A stretch of 64,000 bases of DNA from UBA1672 sp051967755 (GTDB taxonomy: Bacteria > Pseudomonadota > Alphaproteobacteria > Micavibrionales > Micavibrionaceae): positions 186,001-250,000 of the forward strand of contig JBQDYD010000003.1 in assembly GCA_051967755.1 (NCBI GenBank), written 5' to 3'. A program made the translations under genes and the position numbers. The notes below the pieces were generated by a model. The model searched no databases and was not told the origin of the DNA. It saw nothing but the letters and a program-made list of their open reading frames with translations. This document shows positions 34,991-44,626 of this stretch, one piece after another (positions within the stretch are counted from its first letter, which is position 1; every line of letters starts with the position of its first letter).

Positions 34991-35212
34991 TAAACGGTTC
35001 TGTAACGACCGCAGTACATAAAGACGAAGGGCACTCGAAAGATTGCCCTCGTTTTCATTTTCATCAATGTCTGAGATAAGTTTGTTAAGAGATATCTTCT
35101 TCTCTTTTGCGATATCCTTTAAGGCCTGCCAGAATTCATCTTCAAGGGTGATGCTTGTGCTGTGCCCGGAGATTTTTACTGAACGTTTTCTTATGTTCGT
35201 ATCACCGGGCAC
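34979..35212 (-). CDS. ribbon-helix-helix domain protein
   Basis: 77 residues. The RHH_4-type sequence RSVKISGHSTSITLEDEFW, then LKDIAKEKKISLNKLISDID, matches small alphaproteobacterial RHH proteins that commonly follow fumC. Predicted DNA binding; the target is unknown. It starts at a GTG 13 bases after the fumC stop, with aagga overlapping the fumC end, so it is co-transcribed with fumC. Confidence 0.85.
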   Translation of the reverse strand: MPGDTNIRKRSVKISGHSTSITLEDEFWQALKDIAKEKKISLNKLISDIDENENEGNLSSALRLYVLRSLQNRLLTQ

Positions 35213-35225
35213 TACACTTATATCC

Positions 35226-36647
35226 TTATTTAGACGGCTTAATCATGTCGATCGGCTTGATCCAGTCTGTAAACTGTTCTTCTGTAAGAAGGTCAAGCGC
35301 CATTCCTGCCTCTTTCAAAGTCGATCCATCTTGATGCGCCTTTTTGGCAATCTTCGCGGCGTTGTCATAGCCGATATGTGGGTTTAATGCCGTGACGAGC
35401 ATTAAGCTCTCATTCAAAAGCTTGTTGATGCGCTCTTCATTCGCTTCGATATCAACAACACATTTTTCAGTGAAGCTGTTACAGCCATCTGCGATAAGGC
35501 GGATTGATTGAAGCACGTTATAAATCATAACGGGTTTAAATACGTTAAGCTCAAAATGGCCATTTGAACCGGCAACAGTTGTTGCTACGTGATTACCCAT
35601 AATCTGCGCACAAACCATTGTTAAGGCTTCGCACTGTGTTGGGTTGACCTTACCGGGCATGATCGATGATCCGGGTTCATTCGCGGGAAGGCTGATTTCG
35701 CCGACACCACATCTCGGGCCTGACCCAAGCAAGCGGATGTCATTCGCGATTTTCATTAATGATGTTGCAAGAACATTTAATGCACCGGAAAGTTCAACAA
35801 GCGCGTCATGCGCTGCTAATGCTTCGAATTTATTTTCAGCGGTCACAAATTCAAGGCCCGTGATTTGGGAAACATTCGCCGCAAATTTTTCGGCGAAGCC
35901 AACCTTGGAATTAATTCCCGTACCAACGGCTGTACCACCCTGTGCAAGTTGCATCAGACGCGGCAGGCAGCTTTGAATGCGTTGAATACCATATTCGATT
36001 TGCTTGGCGTAGCCTGAAAACTCCTGCCCAAGGGTCAGTGGTGTCGCGTCTTGCAGGTGGGTACGTCCGATTTTTACGATTTTGTCGAATTCATTGGCTT
36101 TTTTATCTAGCGCGCCATGAAGATTTTCAAGTGCAGGTAACAGTTCATGGTGAACCTGTTCCGCCGCGGCAATATGCATCGCGCTTGGGAATGTGTCATT
36201 AGATGATTGCCCCATATTGACGTGGTCATTCGGGTGTACAGGGCTTTTGCTGCCGCGTTCACCGCCGAGCAATTCGATCGCACGATTTGAAATGACTTCA
36301 TTTGCGTTCATATTGCTTTGTGTGCCTGAGCCTGTTTGCCACACGACAAGTGGAAATTCATCGATCAAAGTTCCGTCGATGATTTCTTCTGCTGCACGAA
36401 CGATGGCATTGCCAAGTTCATCCGTAAGAACGCCGAGTTCTACATTTGAAAGTGCGGAAGCTTTTTTCTGGATACCGAGTGCCCGAACAAGCGGGGCAGG
36501 CATCTTTTCGCCACCGATTTTAAAGTTTTGAAGGGATCTTTGCGTTTGCGCCCCCCAATATCTGTTTGCAGGAACGTCTATCGCACCGATAGAGTCGCTC
36601 TCTGTTCTCATTTCACTTTCAGTGACTTTCTGAGCTGCTTCTGACAT
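35226..36647 (-). CDS. fumC: class II fumarate hydratase
   Basis: Iron-independent TCA-cycle enzyme converting fumarate to malate. 473 residues with GSGTQSNMNANEV (about 107), GRTHLQDATPLTLGQEFSGY and the catalytic loop GSSIMPGKVNPTQCEAL (about 330). Upstream of the RHH gene on the same strand; purK lies 32 bases further upstream, so a purE-purK-fumC-RHH transcript is possible. Confidence 0.97.
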   Translation of the reverse strand: MSEAAQKVTESEMRTESDSIGAIDVPANRYWGAQTQRSLQNFKIGGEKMPAPLVRALGIQKKASALSNVELGVLTDELGNAIVRAAEEIIDGTLIDEFPLVVWQTGSGTQSNMNANEVISNRAIELLGGERGSKSPVHPNDHVNMGQSSNDTFPSAMHIAAAEQVHHELLPALENLHGALDKKANEFDKIVKIGRTHLQDATPLTLGQEFSGYAKQIEYGIQRIQSCLPRLMQLAQGGTAVGTGINSKVGFAEKFAANVSQITGLEFVTAENKFEALAAHDALVELSGALNVLATSLMKIANDIRLLGSGPRCGVGEISLPANEPGSSIMPGKVNPTQCEALTMVCAQIMGNHVATTVAGSNGHFELNVFKPVMIYNVLQSIRLIADGCNSFTEKCVVDIEANEERINKLLNESLMLVTALNPHIGYDNAAKIAKKAHQDGSTLKEAGMALDLLTEEQFTDWIKPIDMIKPSK

Positions 36648-36679
36648 GTTTGATTTTCCTTTTTGTTTCCAAACAATAA

Positions 36680-37783
36680 TTAAGAATCTGTTTTGGGGCT
36701 TATTTTTGTGACATGCCCCATTTTTCTGCCGTCTTTAACTTGGGTCTTACCATACAGGTGCACATTGGTGAAGGGCTGGTTCAGATATTGATCAACATCA
36801 TTCACGTCCTTACCGATCAAGTTTAACATCTCTGCGTTACTATGTCGTTCACTGTTTCCAACAGGCAGGCCGCAAACTGTTCTGACATGATTGTCAAATT
36901 GCGAAACACTGCACGCATCGATCGTCCAATGGCCTGAATTGTGTGTTCTGGGGGCTATTTCATTAACAAGAACGGTGTCATCTTCGCATACGAAATATTC
37001 AACCGTTAATACGCCGACCAGATTTATTGAGTCGGCTATTTTCTGAGCAACGTTAAATGCTTGCTCTTTTACTTTTTCCGATACGTCACATGGAACGGTT
37101 GTTTTGTGTAAAATGTGATTTTTATGCTCGTTTAGCATAGGGCCGTAAAGCGCTGTTTTTGAATTGATATCACGGGCTATAATAATCGATATTTCACTTT
37201 TGAAAGACACATGGTCTTCCATAATAATGTCATTATCTTTGTTGGCCGCCAAGAATGCATCCAATTCAGCGTTGTTATCGATACTTTCAGACTCACATTT
37301 AATCTGCCCCTTTCCGTCATAACCGAAACGTGCGGTTTTGAGGATGAACTTATCGGATTTCCATAGGTTAGAGACGTTATTAATGTCATTTGTATCTGAT
37401 ATCGCCGCCCAGCGCGTGGTTTGAATGTCATTTTCGTTGAGGAACGTTTTTTCCTTTATACGATCTTGCGATACGTTTAGTAGCGATTTTTCAGGAAAGA
37501 CACATTTTGGCTTTAGGCTTTCGATGTACTCTATTGTTTTTACAGGTATATTTTCAAATTCGTAACTGATTACGGTTGTTTTTTCAACGAAGTCCTTAAG
37601 GGCGGTTTCATCGTCATATGCGGCGACGATTGTGTCCGTTGCAACATGTGATGCGGGGCAGTTTCCTTCGGGGGCGTAGATGATAACCGAAATGCCAAGT
37701 TCCGCCGCGGCCATCGCGCTCATGCGGCCGAGTTGACCACCACCTAAAATACCAAGAACTATCTCACCGCTATGTAAGGGCAT
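36680..37783 (-). CDS. purK: N5-carboxyaminoimidazole ribonucleotide synthase
   Basis: ATP-grasp enzyme of purine synthesis that carboxylates AIR. 367 residues with LGILGGGQLGRM at the N-terminus, the ATP-grasp core (KTARFGYDGKGQ, about 150) and LVNEIAPRTHNSGHWT near 275. It starts 3 bases after the purE stop, a standard purEK operon. Confidence 0.96.
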   Translation of the reverse strand: MPLHSGEIVLGILGGGQLGRMSAMAAAELGISVIIYAPEGNCPASHVATDTIVAAYDDETALKDFVEKTTVISYEFENIPVKTIEYIESLKPKCVFPEKSLLNVSQDRIKEKTFLNENDIQTTRWAAISDTNDINNVSNLWKSDKFILKTARFGYDGKGQIKCESESIDNNAELDAFLAANKDNDIIMEDHVSFKSEISIIIARDINSKTALYGPMLNEHKNHILHKTTVPCDVSEKVKEQAFNVAQKIADSINLVGVLTVEYFVCEDDTVLVNEIAPRTHNSGHWTIDACSVSQFDNHVRTVCGLPVGNSERHSNAEMLNLIGKDVNDVDQYLNQPFTNVHLYGKTQVKDGRKMGHVTKISPKTDS

Positions 37784-37786
37784 ATT

Positions 37787-38284
37787 CTACTCCGATGGGG
37801 TTTCTTTAACGCTGTTAGTTTGTTTCTTTTTATATTCCTCTAGGGTGGCTTGTATTTCGGGCATACTGGTTCCGAGGATTGACGCTGCCAAAAGTGCGGC
37901 ATTCTTTGCACCTGCTTCACCGATTGCTAATGTTCCCACAGGGACGCCGCCGGGCATTTGTGCAATTGAAAGCAGGCTGTCCATACCTTTTAGGGCTTTG
38001 CTTTTTACCGGAACACCTAAAACGGGAAGGGGGGTTAGGCTTGCGACCATTCCGGGAAGGTGGGCAGCACCGCCAGCACCCGCGATAATAACTTTCAGAC
38101 CTTTATCTTTTGCCATTTTTGCATACTCAAACATGCGCTCCGGTGTTCGGTGCGCCGATACAATGCGGCATTCATGCGGGATGTCAAAGTCATGCAAGAT
38201 TTTATGCGCTTCTTTCATTGTTTCCCAATCGGATTGGGAACCCATAATAATACCGACAAGCGGGTTCGGATCTGAATGTGTCAT
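37787..38284 (-). CDS. purE: N5-CAIR mutase
   Basis: Converts N5-CAIR to CAIR. 165 residues from the preferred ATG (the GTG two codons upstream sits too close to the aaaggg site). Signatures: GIIMGSQSDWETMKEA, VSAHRTPERMFEYA, GAGGAAHLPGMVAS and VQIAMQMPGGVPVGT-like SIAQMPGGVPVGTLAIG. First gene of the purEK pair. Confidence 0.96.
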   Translation of the reverse strand: MTHSDPNPLVGIIMGSQSDWETMKEAHKILHDFDIPHECRIVSAHRTPERMFEYAKMAKDKGLKVIIAGAGGAAHLPGMVASLTPLPVLGVPVKSKALKGMDSLLSIAQMPGGVPVGTLAIGEAGAKNAALLAASILGTSMPEIQATLEEYKKKQTNSVKETPSE

Positions 38285-38392
38285 GTGCACTATCCCTTTG
38301 TTTGTAAGAGATATAGTTTATAGGAAAAAGCCCTGACTCTCGCAAGGCTGTTAATGAAAAAAACCGATTAAATATCTGTATGAATAGGAAGG

Positions 38393-38599
38393 TTAAGCGA
38401 TGATATCGTCAATCAGTGCGCTTTCAAGCTTTTGGATCATATCCTTCAGCCACAACTTCTTTTTCTTAAGTTGTTGCATATAGAGTAAGTTAACAGGTGT
38501 GTCACTTTCTAACGCGCGTTCGATGAGGTCATCAAGCGCTTTGTGCTCGCCCTTATATTCCGTAAGCTTTGCTTTCAGTTCTTCTTGATCTTCTTGCAT
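38393..38599 (-). CDS. YdcH-family (DUF465) small helical protein
   Basis: 68 residues, all helical: EELKAKLTEYKGEHKALDDL, ERALESDTPVNLLYM and QQLKKKKLWLKDMIQKL. This is the DUF465/YdcH pattern, in which KKxKLxLKD is conserved. Function is unknown in the family. I placed the start at the internal ATG that matches family length; 36 further upstream codons have no similarity. Confidence 0.82.
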   Translation of the reverse strand: MQEDQEELKAKLTEYKGEHKALDDLIERALESDTPVNLLYMQQLKKKKLWLKDMIQKLESALIDDIIA

Positions 38600-38783
38600 G
38601 GTGTAAAATGAACTATTCCTGTGAAACCTTGATCGTAAAGAATAACATATAATCCATTGTTTGCTAAGAAAAAATAATAAAATGTGCATCGTTGTGCCTT
38701 GCACCATTTAAAAATAATTATTCCTGTTTATACTAAAGCTGTATCAACACTGTTTAACCCCCTAAAACTGAAATGGATTTTTC

Positions 38784-39860
38784 ATGACAAAACGAATAGC
38801 AATTTTTACAAGTGGCGGTGATTGTGCCGGTTTGAACGCAGTGATGCGCGCGGCTGTCTTGCGCGCGGATAATTTGGGGTGGGAGGTGATCGGCCTGAAG
38901 AACGGTACAGCAGGATTATTAGAGGATGAGCCGCAATATCGTATTCTTACCCCCGATCAGTTTGACGGTAATGTCATGCGCCAGGGCGGTACAATCCTTG
39001 GGACGACAAATTCCCGCAATCCGTTTTCATATGAATTAGATGACGGCACGGTTGTTGATCGTTCGGATGAATTGATTGAAGCTTTTAAAGCGCTCAATGT
39101 TGATTCTGTTATCGGTATTGGCGGCGACGGTAGTTTTGCGATTCTGAATAAGCTTGTTAAAAAAGGCGGTCTGAATTTTGTAGGCATCCCTAAAACAATT
39201 GATAATGATGTCAATATGACGGATTTTGCCGTTGGTTATGACACGGCAGTGGCCGTAGCGACTGAGGCACTGGATCGGTTGCAGCCAACTGCGGCCAGCC
39301 ATGACCGTGTGATGATTCTTGAGGTAATGGGGCGTGATGCGGGGCATATCGCATTGAATGCAGGGATTGCAGGGGGCGCAGATGTGATTTTGATTCCTGA
39401 AATTGAATATTCAATCGAAAAGGTGGCGGAAAAAATAAAATCCGTTAAAGCGCAGGGGCGGAATTTCGCACTTGTTGTTGTGTCTGAGGCCGTGAAGACG
39501 CCCGATGGGAAGAAGCACGAAGTTGTCTATCATGGCGGCGAAACCCGTTATGGCGGGATTGGTGATTACCTTGGGGTTAAGATTGCGGAAGCAACGGATT
39601 CTGAAACACGCGTGACTGTATTGGGGCACGTGCAAAGGGGGGCGCAACCAACATATAATGACCGTCTGCTGGCGTCTGCGTTGGGGGTTAAAGCCGTGGA
39701 GTTGCTAAACGAAGAAAAATACGGGCGCATGGTTGCATGGCAAAATGGTGACGTGATCGATGTATCAATCGAAGATGCGATCGCAAAATGTTATACCGTT
39801 GATGTGGATGGTATGCTGGTTCATACGGCGAAGTCTCTGGGTATTTCCTTTGGTGATTAA
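38784..39860 (+). CDS. pfkA: 6-phosphofructokinase, probably ATP-dependent group III type
   Basis: Glycolytic kinase of 358 residues, longer than the 320 of E. coli PfkA. Motifs: FTSGGDCAGLNAVMRA, GIGGDGSFAIL, VGIPKTIDNDV, EVMGRDAGHIALNAG and GHVQRGAQPTYNDR. At the position of E. coli residue 104 it has Gly (GGDGS), as in ATP enzymes. At 124 it has Lys (PKTIDND), as in pyrophosphate enzymes. That Gly/Lys mix is known in group III ATP enzymes, so ATP is the more likely donor. Many alphaproteobacteria lack a phosphofructokinase. Confidence 0.9.
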   Translation: MTKRIAIFTSGGDCAGLNAVMRAAVLRADNLGWEVIGLKNGTAGLLEDEPQYRILTPDQFDGNVMRQGGTILGTTNSRNPFSYELDDGTVVDRSDELIEAFKALNVDSVIGIGGDGSFAILNKLVKKGGLNFVGIPKTIDNDVNMTDFAVGYDTAVAVATEALDRLQPTAASHDRVMILEVMGRDAGHIALNAGIAGGADVILIPEIEYSIEKVAEKIKSVKAQGRNFALVVVSEAVKTPDGKKHEVVYHGGETRYGGIGDYLGVKIAEATDSETRVTVLGHVQRGAQPTYNDRLLASALGVKAVELLNEEKYGRMVAWQNGDVIDVSIEDAIAKCYTVDVDGMLVHTAKSLGISFGD

Positions 39861-40000
39861 GCGCTTTTTTTATAGAAAACTGTGTAAAGTCTAGGGCATT
39901 GATATATTTGAAACTTGCTAGCTTTACTTATGGACTTTACAATAGTTTCGGGTCATTATGATGGCCAATTAGTAACAATCAAAATAAAGTGAAATAATAT

Positions 40001-40531
40001 ATGCTCTACGTACAACAGTCTCTTGGTCCCGAAGAAGAGTTAATCCATGTCGGGAAATTTCACTGGATGTATACGGTTAATGCGTTCTTATCTATTTTGT
40101 GGGGGCTTGTCGGGGCAATTATGATTATGTTTGTTGCGTATAAAGCATACGCCTTTATGGGGCATTTGCCTTCAGGGACAGGTTTTTTCGGCGCAATTAA
40201 AATTATTCACCCGGGTATTCGTGGTGTGTCATTCTTGTTTTTCATTCTCGGTTTGGTGAAGTTCGCCCAAATGATGGTTGTGAAGGTAACAACGGAAATT
40301 GCCATTACAAATACGCGTTTGGTGTATAAGCGCGGCCTTGTTGCCCGTCACGTCGGTGAAATTAGCATCGACCGTATTGAAGGTGTTAACGTTTTACAGC
40401 CGATTATGGGGCGTGTTTTTAATTACGGACGTGTTATGGTTCGCGGTATGGGGGTCGGAGAAGTGCTTCTACCGCCTATCGAAGACCCGATTTCTTTCCG
40501 TAGAGCTATTGAAGAGGCTAAAGTGCGATGA
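40001..40531 (+). CDS. membrane PH-domain protein (bPH2/YdbS type)
   Basis: 176 residues: two membrane helices (about 23-47 and 73-93) followed by a bacterial PH-like domain with ITNTRLVYKRGLVARHVGEISIDRIEGV and VLQPIMGRVFNYGRVMVRGMG. No known enzymatic role. Overlaps the next PH-domain gene by four bases (ATGA), so the two are translated together and may form a complex. Confidence 0.85.
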   Translation: MLYVQQSLGPEEELIHVGKFHWMYTVNAFLSILWGLVGAIMIMFVAYKAYAFMGHLPSGTGFFGAIKIIHPGIRGVSFLFFILGLVKFAQMMVVKVTTEIAITNTRLVYKRGLVARHVGEISIDRIEGVNVLQPIMGRVFNYGRVMVRGMGVGEVLLPPIEDPISFRRAIEEAKVR

Positions 40532-41139
40532 GTAAGGAAACACAAGAGGTTAAATCAAAACCAACGACGAAGTCTAAATCAAGAGCGTCTCATAAAACGT
40601 CTCAGGATAGGGCAATTGATAGTATGTTGGTTAGCGGAGAAGAGGTTATTCTTCGTGCTGAGCTTCATTGGGCAATATACTGGAAAGCGATTGCGGTGAT
40701 TGTTTTGTCGCTTTTGCTTTTAATTATGTTACCCATGGCGGCGCCTTTATCAGGTTTAATCGGCTTTGTTGGTGTTTTAATGCTTATTGTCGCTATTCTG
40801 ACACAGCATTTCCTGCTTTTGGCGGTTACGAATAAGCGTGTTTTGGCGCGGTATGGCCTTTTGCAGATGGATGTTGTTGATATCCGCCTAAGCAAAGTAG
40901 AAAGTATTGATCTGGAGCGTATGCTTCCCGGGCATTTACTTGGTTATGCCAGTGTCGTTGTCATGGGAACGGGGCAGCGCATGATCCGTGTACAGTACAT
41001 TGCGAATGCGGAGGCCTTTAGACGTTACTACAATGAAATGGTACTGGCCGAAGAAGGTAACGAAGAAGCTGAGCAGGAAATTGGCCGCATAAAAGAAGAG
41101 GCGGAAGCTCAGGAACGTAGAAGCTCTAAAAGAAAATAG
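40528..41139 (+). CDS. second membrane PH-domain protein
   Basis: 203 residues: a basic Ser/Thr/Lys-rich cytosolic N-terminus (about 1-35), two adjacent membrane helices (about 50-70 and 73-95), a PH-like domain (AVTNKRVLARYGLLQMDVVDIRLSKVESIDLER...GYASVVVMGTG) and a charged helical tail (about 175-203). Paralogous in design to the upstream partner. Function unknown. Confidence 0.83.
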   Translation: MSKETQEVKSKPTTKSKSRASHKTSQDRAIDSMLVSGEEVILRAELHWAIYWKAIAVIVLSLLLLIMLPMAAPLSGLIGFVGVLMLIVAILTQHFLLLAVTNKRVLARYGLLQMDVVDIRLSKVESIDLERMLPGHLLGYASVVVMGTGQRMIRVQYIANAEAFRRYYNEMVLAEEGNEEAEQEIGRIKEEAEAQERRSSKRK

Positions 41140-41241
41140 TCGCTTGCATCGAATATACTCTTGCTTTTCATAAGCGATTGCGCTTTGTTTTAATCATTCA
41201 AAATTTAGTCACATTAACCTGCGAGGATAGGAAAAACTGTC

Positions 41242-42987
41242 ATGTCTGACTCTGATAAATCGAACCCTACAGAATGGGATAAATCGAAACTTGTAAGTCG
41301 TTACACGACAGAAGGCCCCGATAGTGCGCCGCACCGTGCCATGTTGCGTGCGATGGGGTTGACGGATGAGGATATTGCAAAGCCATTGGTCGGTGTTGCG
41401 ACATGTTGGAATGAGGCCGCGCCATGCAATATCAAACTTGCTGATATCGCGCAGTTCGTTAAAAAAGGCGTTAAGGATGCAGGGGCAACGCCGCGTGAAT
41501 TCACAACAATTACCGTGACAGACGGTATTGCGAACGGACATGAAGGTATGCGCTCTTCTTTGTCATCACGCGAAGTTATCGCCGATTCAGTTGAACTTAC
41601 AATGCGCGGTCACTGTTATGATGCGCTTGTCGGTCTTGCCGGCTGTGATAAGTCATTGCCGGGTATGATGATGGTTATGGCACGTTTGAATGTGCCGAGT
41701 GTTTTTCTGTATGGGGGGACGATCCTTCCGGGGAAATATAAAGATCAGGATGCCGATATCATCACCGTATTCGAAGCCGTAGGGGAGCACTCCGTCGGGA
41801 AGATTTCAGACGAAGAATTATACGCATGTGAATGTGGTGCATTACCGGGCGCTGGGGCTTGTGGTGGTCAGTTTACTGCGAACACCATGTCGTGTGTGGC
41901 AGAGGTGATCGGATTGGCCGTGCCGGGTGCAAATGGTATTCCCGCCGTTGATACCGATAAAGATTGTATGGCCGAAGCATCAGGTGAGGCTGTGGTTAAT
42001 CTTCTTAGGAATGAGGGGCCATTGCCGCGCGATATCATCACGCGTAAATCATTGGAAAATGCCGCGGCAATTGTGGCGGCAACAGGCGGGTCGACCAATG
42101 CAGCGTTGCATATCCCGGCGATTGCACATGAAGCAGGGATCGAGTTTGATTTATTCGATGTGGCGGAAGTATTTAAAAGAACGCCGTATATTTCAAATTT
42201 GCGTCCGGGTGGTAAGTACCTGACCAAGCATCTGCATGATATTGGCGGCGTTGGTATCATCATTAAGGAATTGCTGGATCATGGCTTACTTCATGGTGAT
42301 TGCATCACTGTGACGGGCAAAACATTGGCAGAGAATTATGCCGATGTTGTGTTCCCTGATGATCAGGATGTTGTATACCGCGTTGAAAATGCTGTTTACC
42401 CGTCTGGCGGTGTTGTCGGATTGCAGGGAAATTTGGCACCTGAAGGGGCAATCGTGAAAATTGCAGGTATGGAAAACCTGATATTCGAAGGGCCCGCACG
42501 TTGTTTTGATGGTGAAGATGAATGTTACAAAGCCGTCGCCAACAAAGAATATGAAGAGGGCGATGTTATTATCCTGCGTTACGAAGGGCCAAAAGGCGGT
42601 CCGGGGATGAAGGAAATGCTTTCGACAACGTCTGCCCTGTATGGTCAGGGAATGGGCGGTAAGGTTGCCCTTATCACTGATGGTCGTTTTTCCGGTGGAA
42701 CACGCGGATTCTGTATTGGTCATGTCGGGCCGGAGGCCGCAGTCGGTGGCCCAATCGGTTTATTGAAGGATGGCGACATTATTCGAATCGATGCCGAAAA
42801 GGGCACGTTGGATGTGAAGATCAGCGAAGAGGAATTGGAAAAGCGTCGCAAAGAATGGAAGCCGCGCAAAACGAATTACAATAGTGGTGCGTTGTGGAAA
42901 TACGCCGATCAAGTTGGTTCAGCGCGCTATGGCGCGGTGACACATCCGGGTGCAAAAGAAGAAACACATACTTTTGTTAACCTTTAG
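41242..42987 (+). CDS. ilvD: dihydroxy-acid dehydratase
   Basis: Fe-S dehydratase of valine/isoleucine synthesis. 581 residues. The three cluster cysteines are visible in ATCWNEAAPCN, GCDKSLPGMM and GACGGQFTANTM. The C-terminal substrate block is TDGRFSGGTRGFCIGHVGPEA. ilvE lies 29 kb away. The 102-base upstream gap is AT-rich. Confidence 0.97.
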   Translation: MSDSDKSNPTEWDKSKLVSRYTTEGPDSAPHRAMLRAMGLTDEDIAKPLVGVATCWNEAAPCNIKLADIAQFVKKGVKDAGATPREFTTITVTDGIANGHEGMRSSLSSREVIADSVELTMRGHCYDALVGLAGCDKSLPGMMMVMARLNVPSVFLYGGTILPGKYKDQDADIITVFEAVGEHSVGKISDEELYACECGALPGAGACGGQFTANTMSCVAEVIGLAVPGANGIPAVDTDKDCMAEASGEAVVNLLRNEGPLPRDIITRKSLENAAAIVAATGGSTNAALHIPAIAHEAGIEFDLFDVAEVFKRTPYISNLRPGGKYLTKHLHDIGGVGIIIKELLDHGLLHGDCITVTGKTLAENYADVVFPDDQDVVYRVENAVYPSGGVVGLQGNLAPEGAIVKIAGMENLIFEGPARCFDGEDECYKAVANKEYEEGDVIILRYEGPKGGPGMKEMLSTTSALYGQGMGGKVALITDGRFSGGTRGFCIGHVGPEAAVGGPIGLLKDGDIIRIDAEKGTLDVKISEEELEKRRKEWKPRKTNYNSGALWKYADQVGSARYGAVTHPGAKEETHTFVNL

Positions 42988-42994
42988 GCGTTAT

Positions 42995-43043
42995 ACTGCT
43001 CATTGTGTTTTTTGATTAAGAATTGATTCTATGAGCAGTTTTT
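42995..43043 (+). repeat. inverted repeat overlapping the L,D-transpeptidase start codon
   Basis: ACTGCTCAT (42995-43003) is the exact complement of ATGAGCAGT (43031-43039), whose first three bases are the start codon; a T-run follows. The loop is 27 bases. It could act as an ilvD terminator-like hairpin or limit translation of the transpeptidase. Confidence 0.5.
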
Positions 43044-44626
43044 CACCTTTTTTCAGGGCGATCAGCATTTTATGTATCTGCATCTTTGTGATGCAGGCTG
43101 CGCCGTCTTATGCCCGTTCTATCCATGCGCAAACGGTTATTGATACATATTATATGACCAGACAGGGGGAGCCTTTATGGCTCTCCGGTAAACGATTGAG
43201 CCGTGCCGGAAAAACAGTTTTAAAAACGTTAGAGGGGGCATGGTCTCACGGTTTAAATCCTGAGCTATATTACGTCAGTGATATTGAGTATATCTTAGAA
43301 TCTGATTATGCGAACGACCCTGAATTATTACTGAAATTAGAGTTGCTGGTTACCAGCGGCCTTGTGCGTTACATACAGGACCTTAGCGGTATGCGCGTTG
43401 ATGCGCACGCCCTGCAGCTTAGACCCAAAGATTGGAATATGCGTATTTCTGCGCAAGATGCGCTGTCAATGATCCCTGAGAACGCAGAGGGTATTCAAGA
43501 GTTTTTGGATGGTTTGGGGCCGCAAACCGCGACGTATCAAAGATTAAAGGAAGAACTTAAGCGATTTGCGTCAAAAGATGATGAGCAAGCTGTTGAGCCG
43601 ATAGATTTTAATGCGACCCTATATCCCGGGCGCGGGCATGAGAATATTCCAAAGTTAAGGGAACGTTTTGGTTTGCAAGGTAATGATACCGAAGCGCGAT
43701 ATACATATGATGAGGCCCTTGTTAATGCAATTAAGGAATTTCAGGCGGATCATGATTTGAAACCTGATGGTATTATCGGCAATAAAACAATATTTGTTCT
43801 TAATCAGGGTAAAGCAGATAAGATTAAGCAGATTATTCTTAACATGGAGCGCTTGCGCTGGGTTCCTGATGAGAAGCCTGATCGCTTTATCGTGGTGAAT
43901 ATTCCGAACGCACAGCTATGGGCGATTGAAAATGGTGAGATTGCGTTTTCTATGCCCGTTGTGGTCGGGCGTAAAAAAAGGCCAACTTTATCGTTTGTAA
44001 CTGAGGTGCATGGGGTGCGCTTTAATCCGACATGGAGCGTACCGCCAACTGTAAAAAAAGAAGATATCTGGCCGAAGTTAAAAGAAAATGCTGCATATTT
44101 ATCTGATAAAGGGATGGAGCTTCGGGATGGATACCAACAGGCCTCACTTACGCTTGATCCTCAATCAATCGACTGGCAGGGGATTTCGGAAGACGAGCTT
44201 ATTGCCCTTAATATGGTGCAAATTCCCGGTGATCATAACCCGCTTGGTCGGATACGCGTTCTGATGCCGAATGAGCATAATATCTATCTGCATGATACAA
44301 ATGATAAAGGGTTGTTTTATAAAAGTGATCGCGCTTTATCTTCCGGCTGTGTTCGCATGAAATACCCTGAAAAGGTAGCGAACTTTGTCTTACGCGATGT
44401 CGGCTCTTGGGACACGACAAAGGCGGATGCTCTTATTGCTGCAGGCGAGACAAAAGAAATTTACACACGCGCGCCATATATAACGGTGTATTTGCTATAT
44501 TATACGACATGGATTAACTCGGATAATAAGGTTGTGTATGGTCAGGATATTTATGACTGGGATCAGCTTTTGCTGCAGGAACTTGAAAAGCTTGACGGAG
44601 TTCCCATAATGTTAGATAATCATTAA
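43031..44626 (+). CDS. YcbB-like murein L,D-transpeptidase
   Basis: Periplasmic enzyme forming 3-3 peptidoglycan cross-links. 531 residues: signal peptide (about 1-29, ending SYARS), a scaffold domain, a peptidoglycan-binding segment (about 225-260, DEALVNAIKEFQADHDLKPDGIIG-like) and a YkuD catalytic domain with HDTNDKGLFYKSDRALSSGC and Cys440. Length and order match E. coli LdtD (YcbB). The next gene is MepK-like, as ycbB-ycbK in E. coli, and LdtR, named for control of such enzymes, is coded at 55.6 kb. Confidence 0.92.
   Translation: MSSFSPFFRAISILCICIFVMQAAPSYARSIHAQTVIDTYYMTRQGEPLWLSGKRLSRAGKTVLKTLEGAWSHGLNPELYYVSDIEYILESDYANDPELLLKLELLVTSGLVRYIQDLSGMRVDAHALQLRPKDWNMRISAQDALSMIPENAEGIQEFLDGLGPQTATYQRLKEELKRFASKDDEQAVEPIDFNATLYPGRGHENIPKLRERFGLQGNDTEARYTYDEALVNAIKEFQADHDLKPDGIIGNKTIFVLNQGKADKIKQIILNMERLRWVPDEKPDRFIVVNIPNAQLWAIENGEIAFSMPVVVGRKKRPTLSFVTEVHGVRFNPTWSVPPTVKKEDIWPKLKENAAYLSDKGMELRDGYQQASLTLDPQSIDWQGISEDELIALNMVQIPGDHNPLGRIRVLMPNEHNIYLHDTNDKGLFYKSDRALSSGCVRMKYPEKVANFVLRDVGSWDTTKADALIAAGETKEIYTRAPYITVYLLYYTTWINSDNKVVYGQDIYDWDQLLLQELEKLDGVPIMLDNH

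Noticed and set aside
35942..36531. Plus-strand reading frames opposite fumC
   Set aside because: They are antisense shadows of fumC with no family match.
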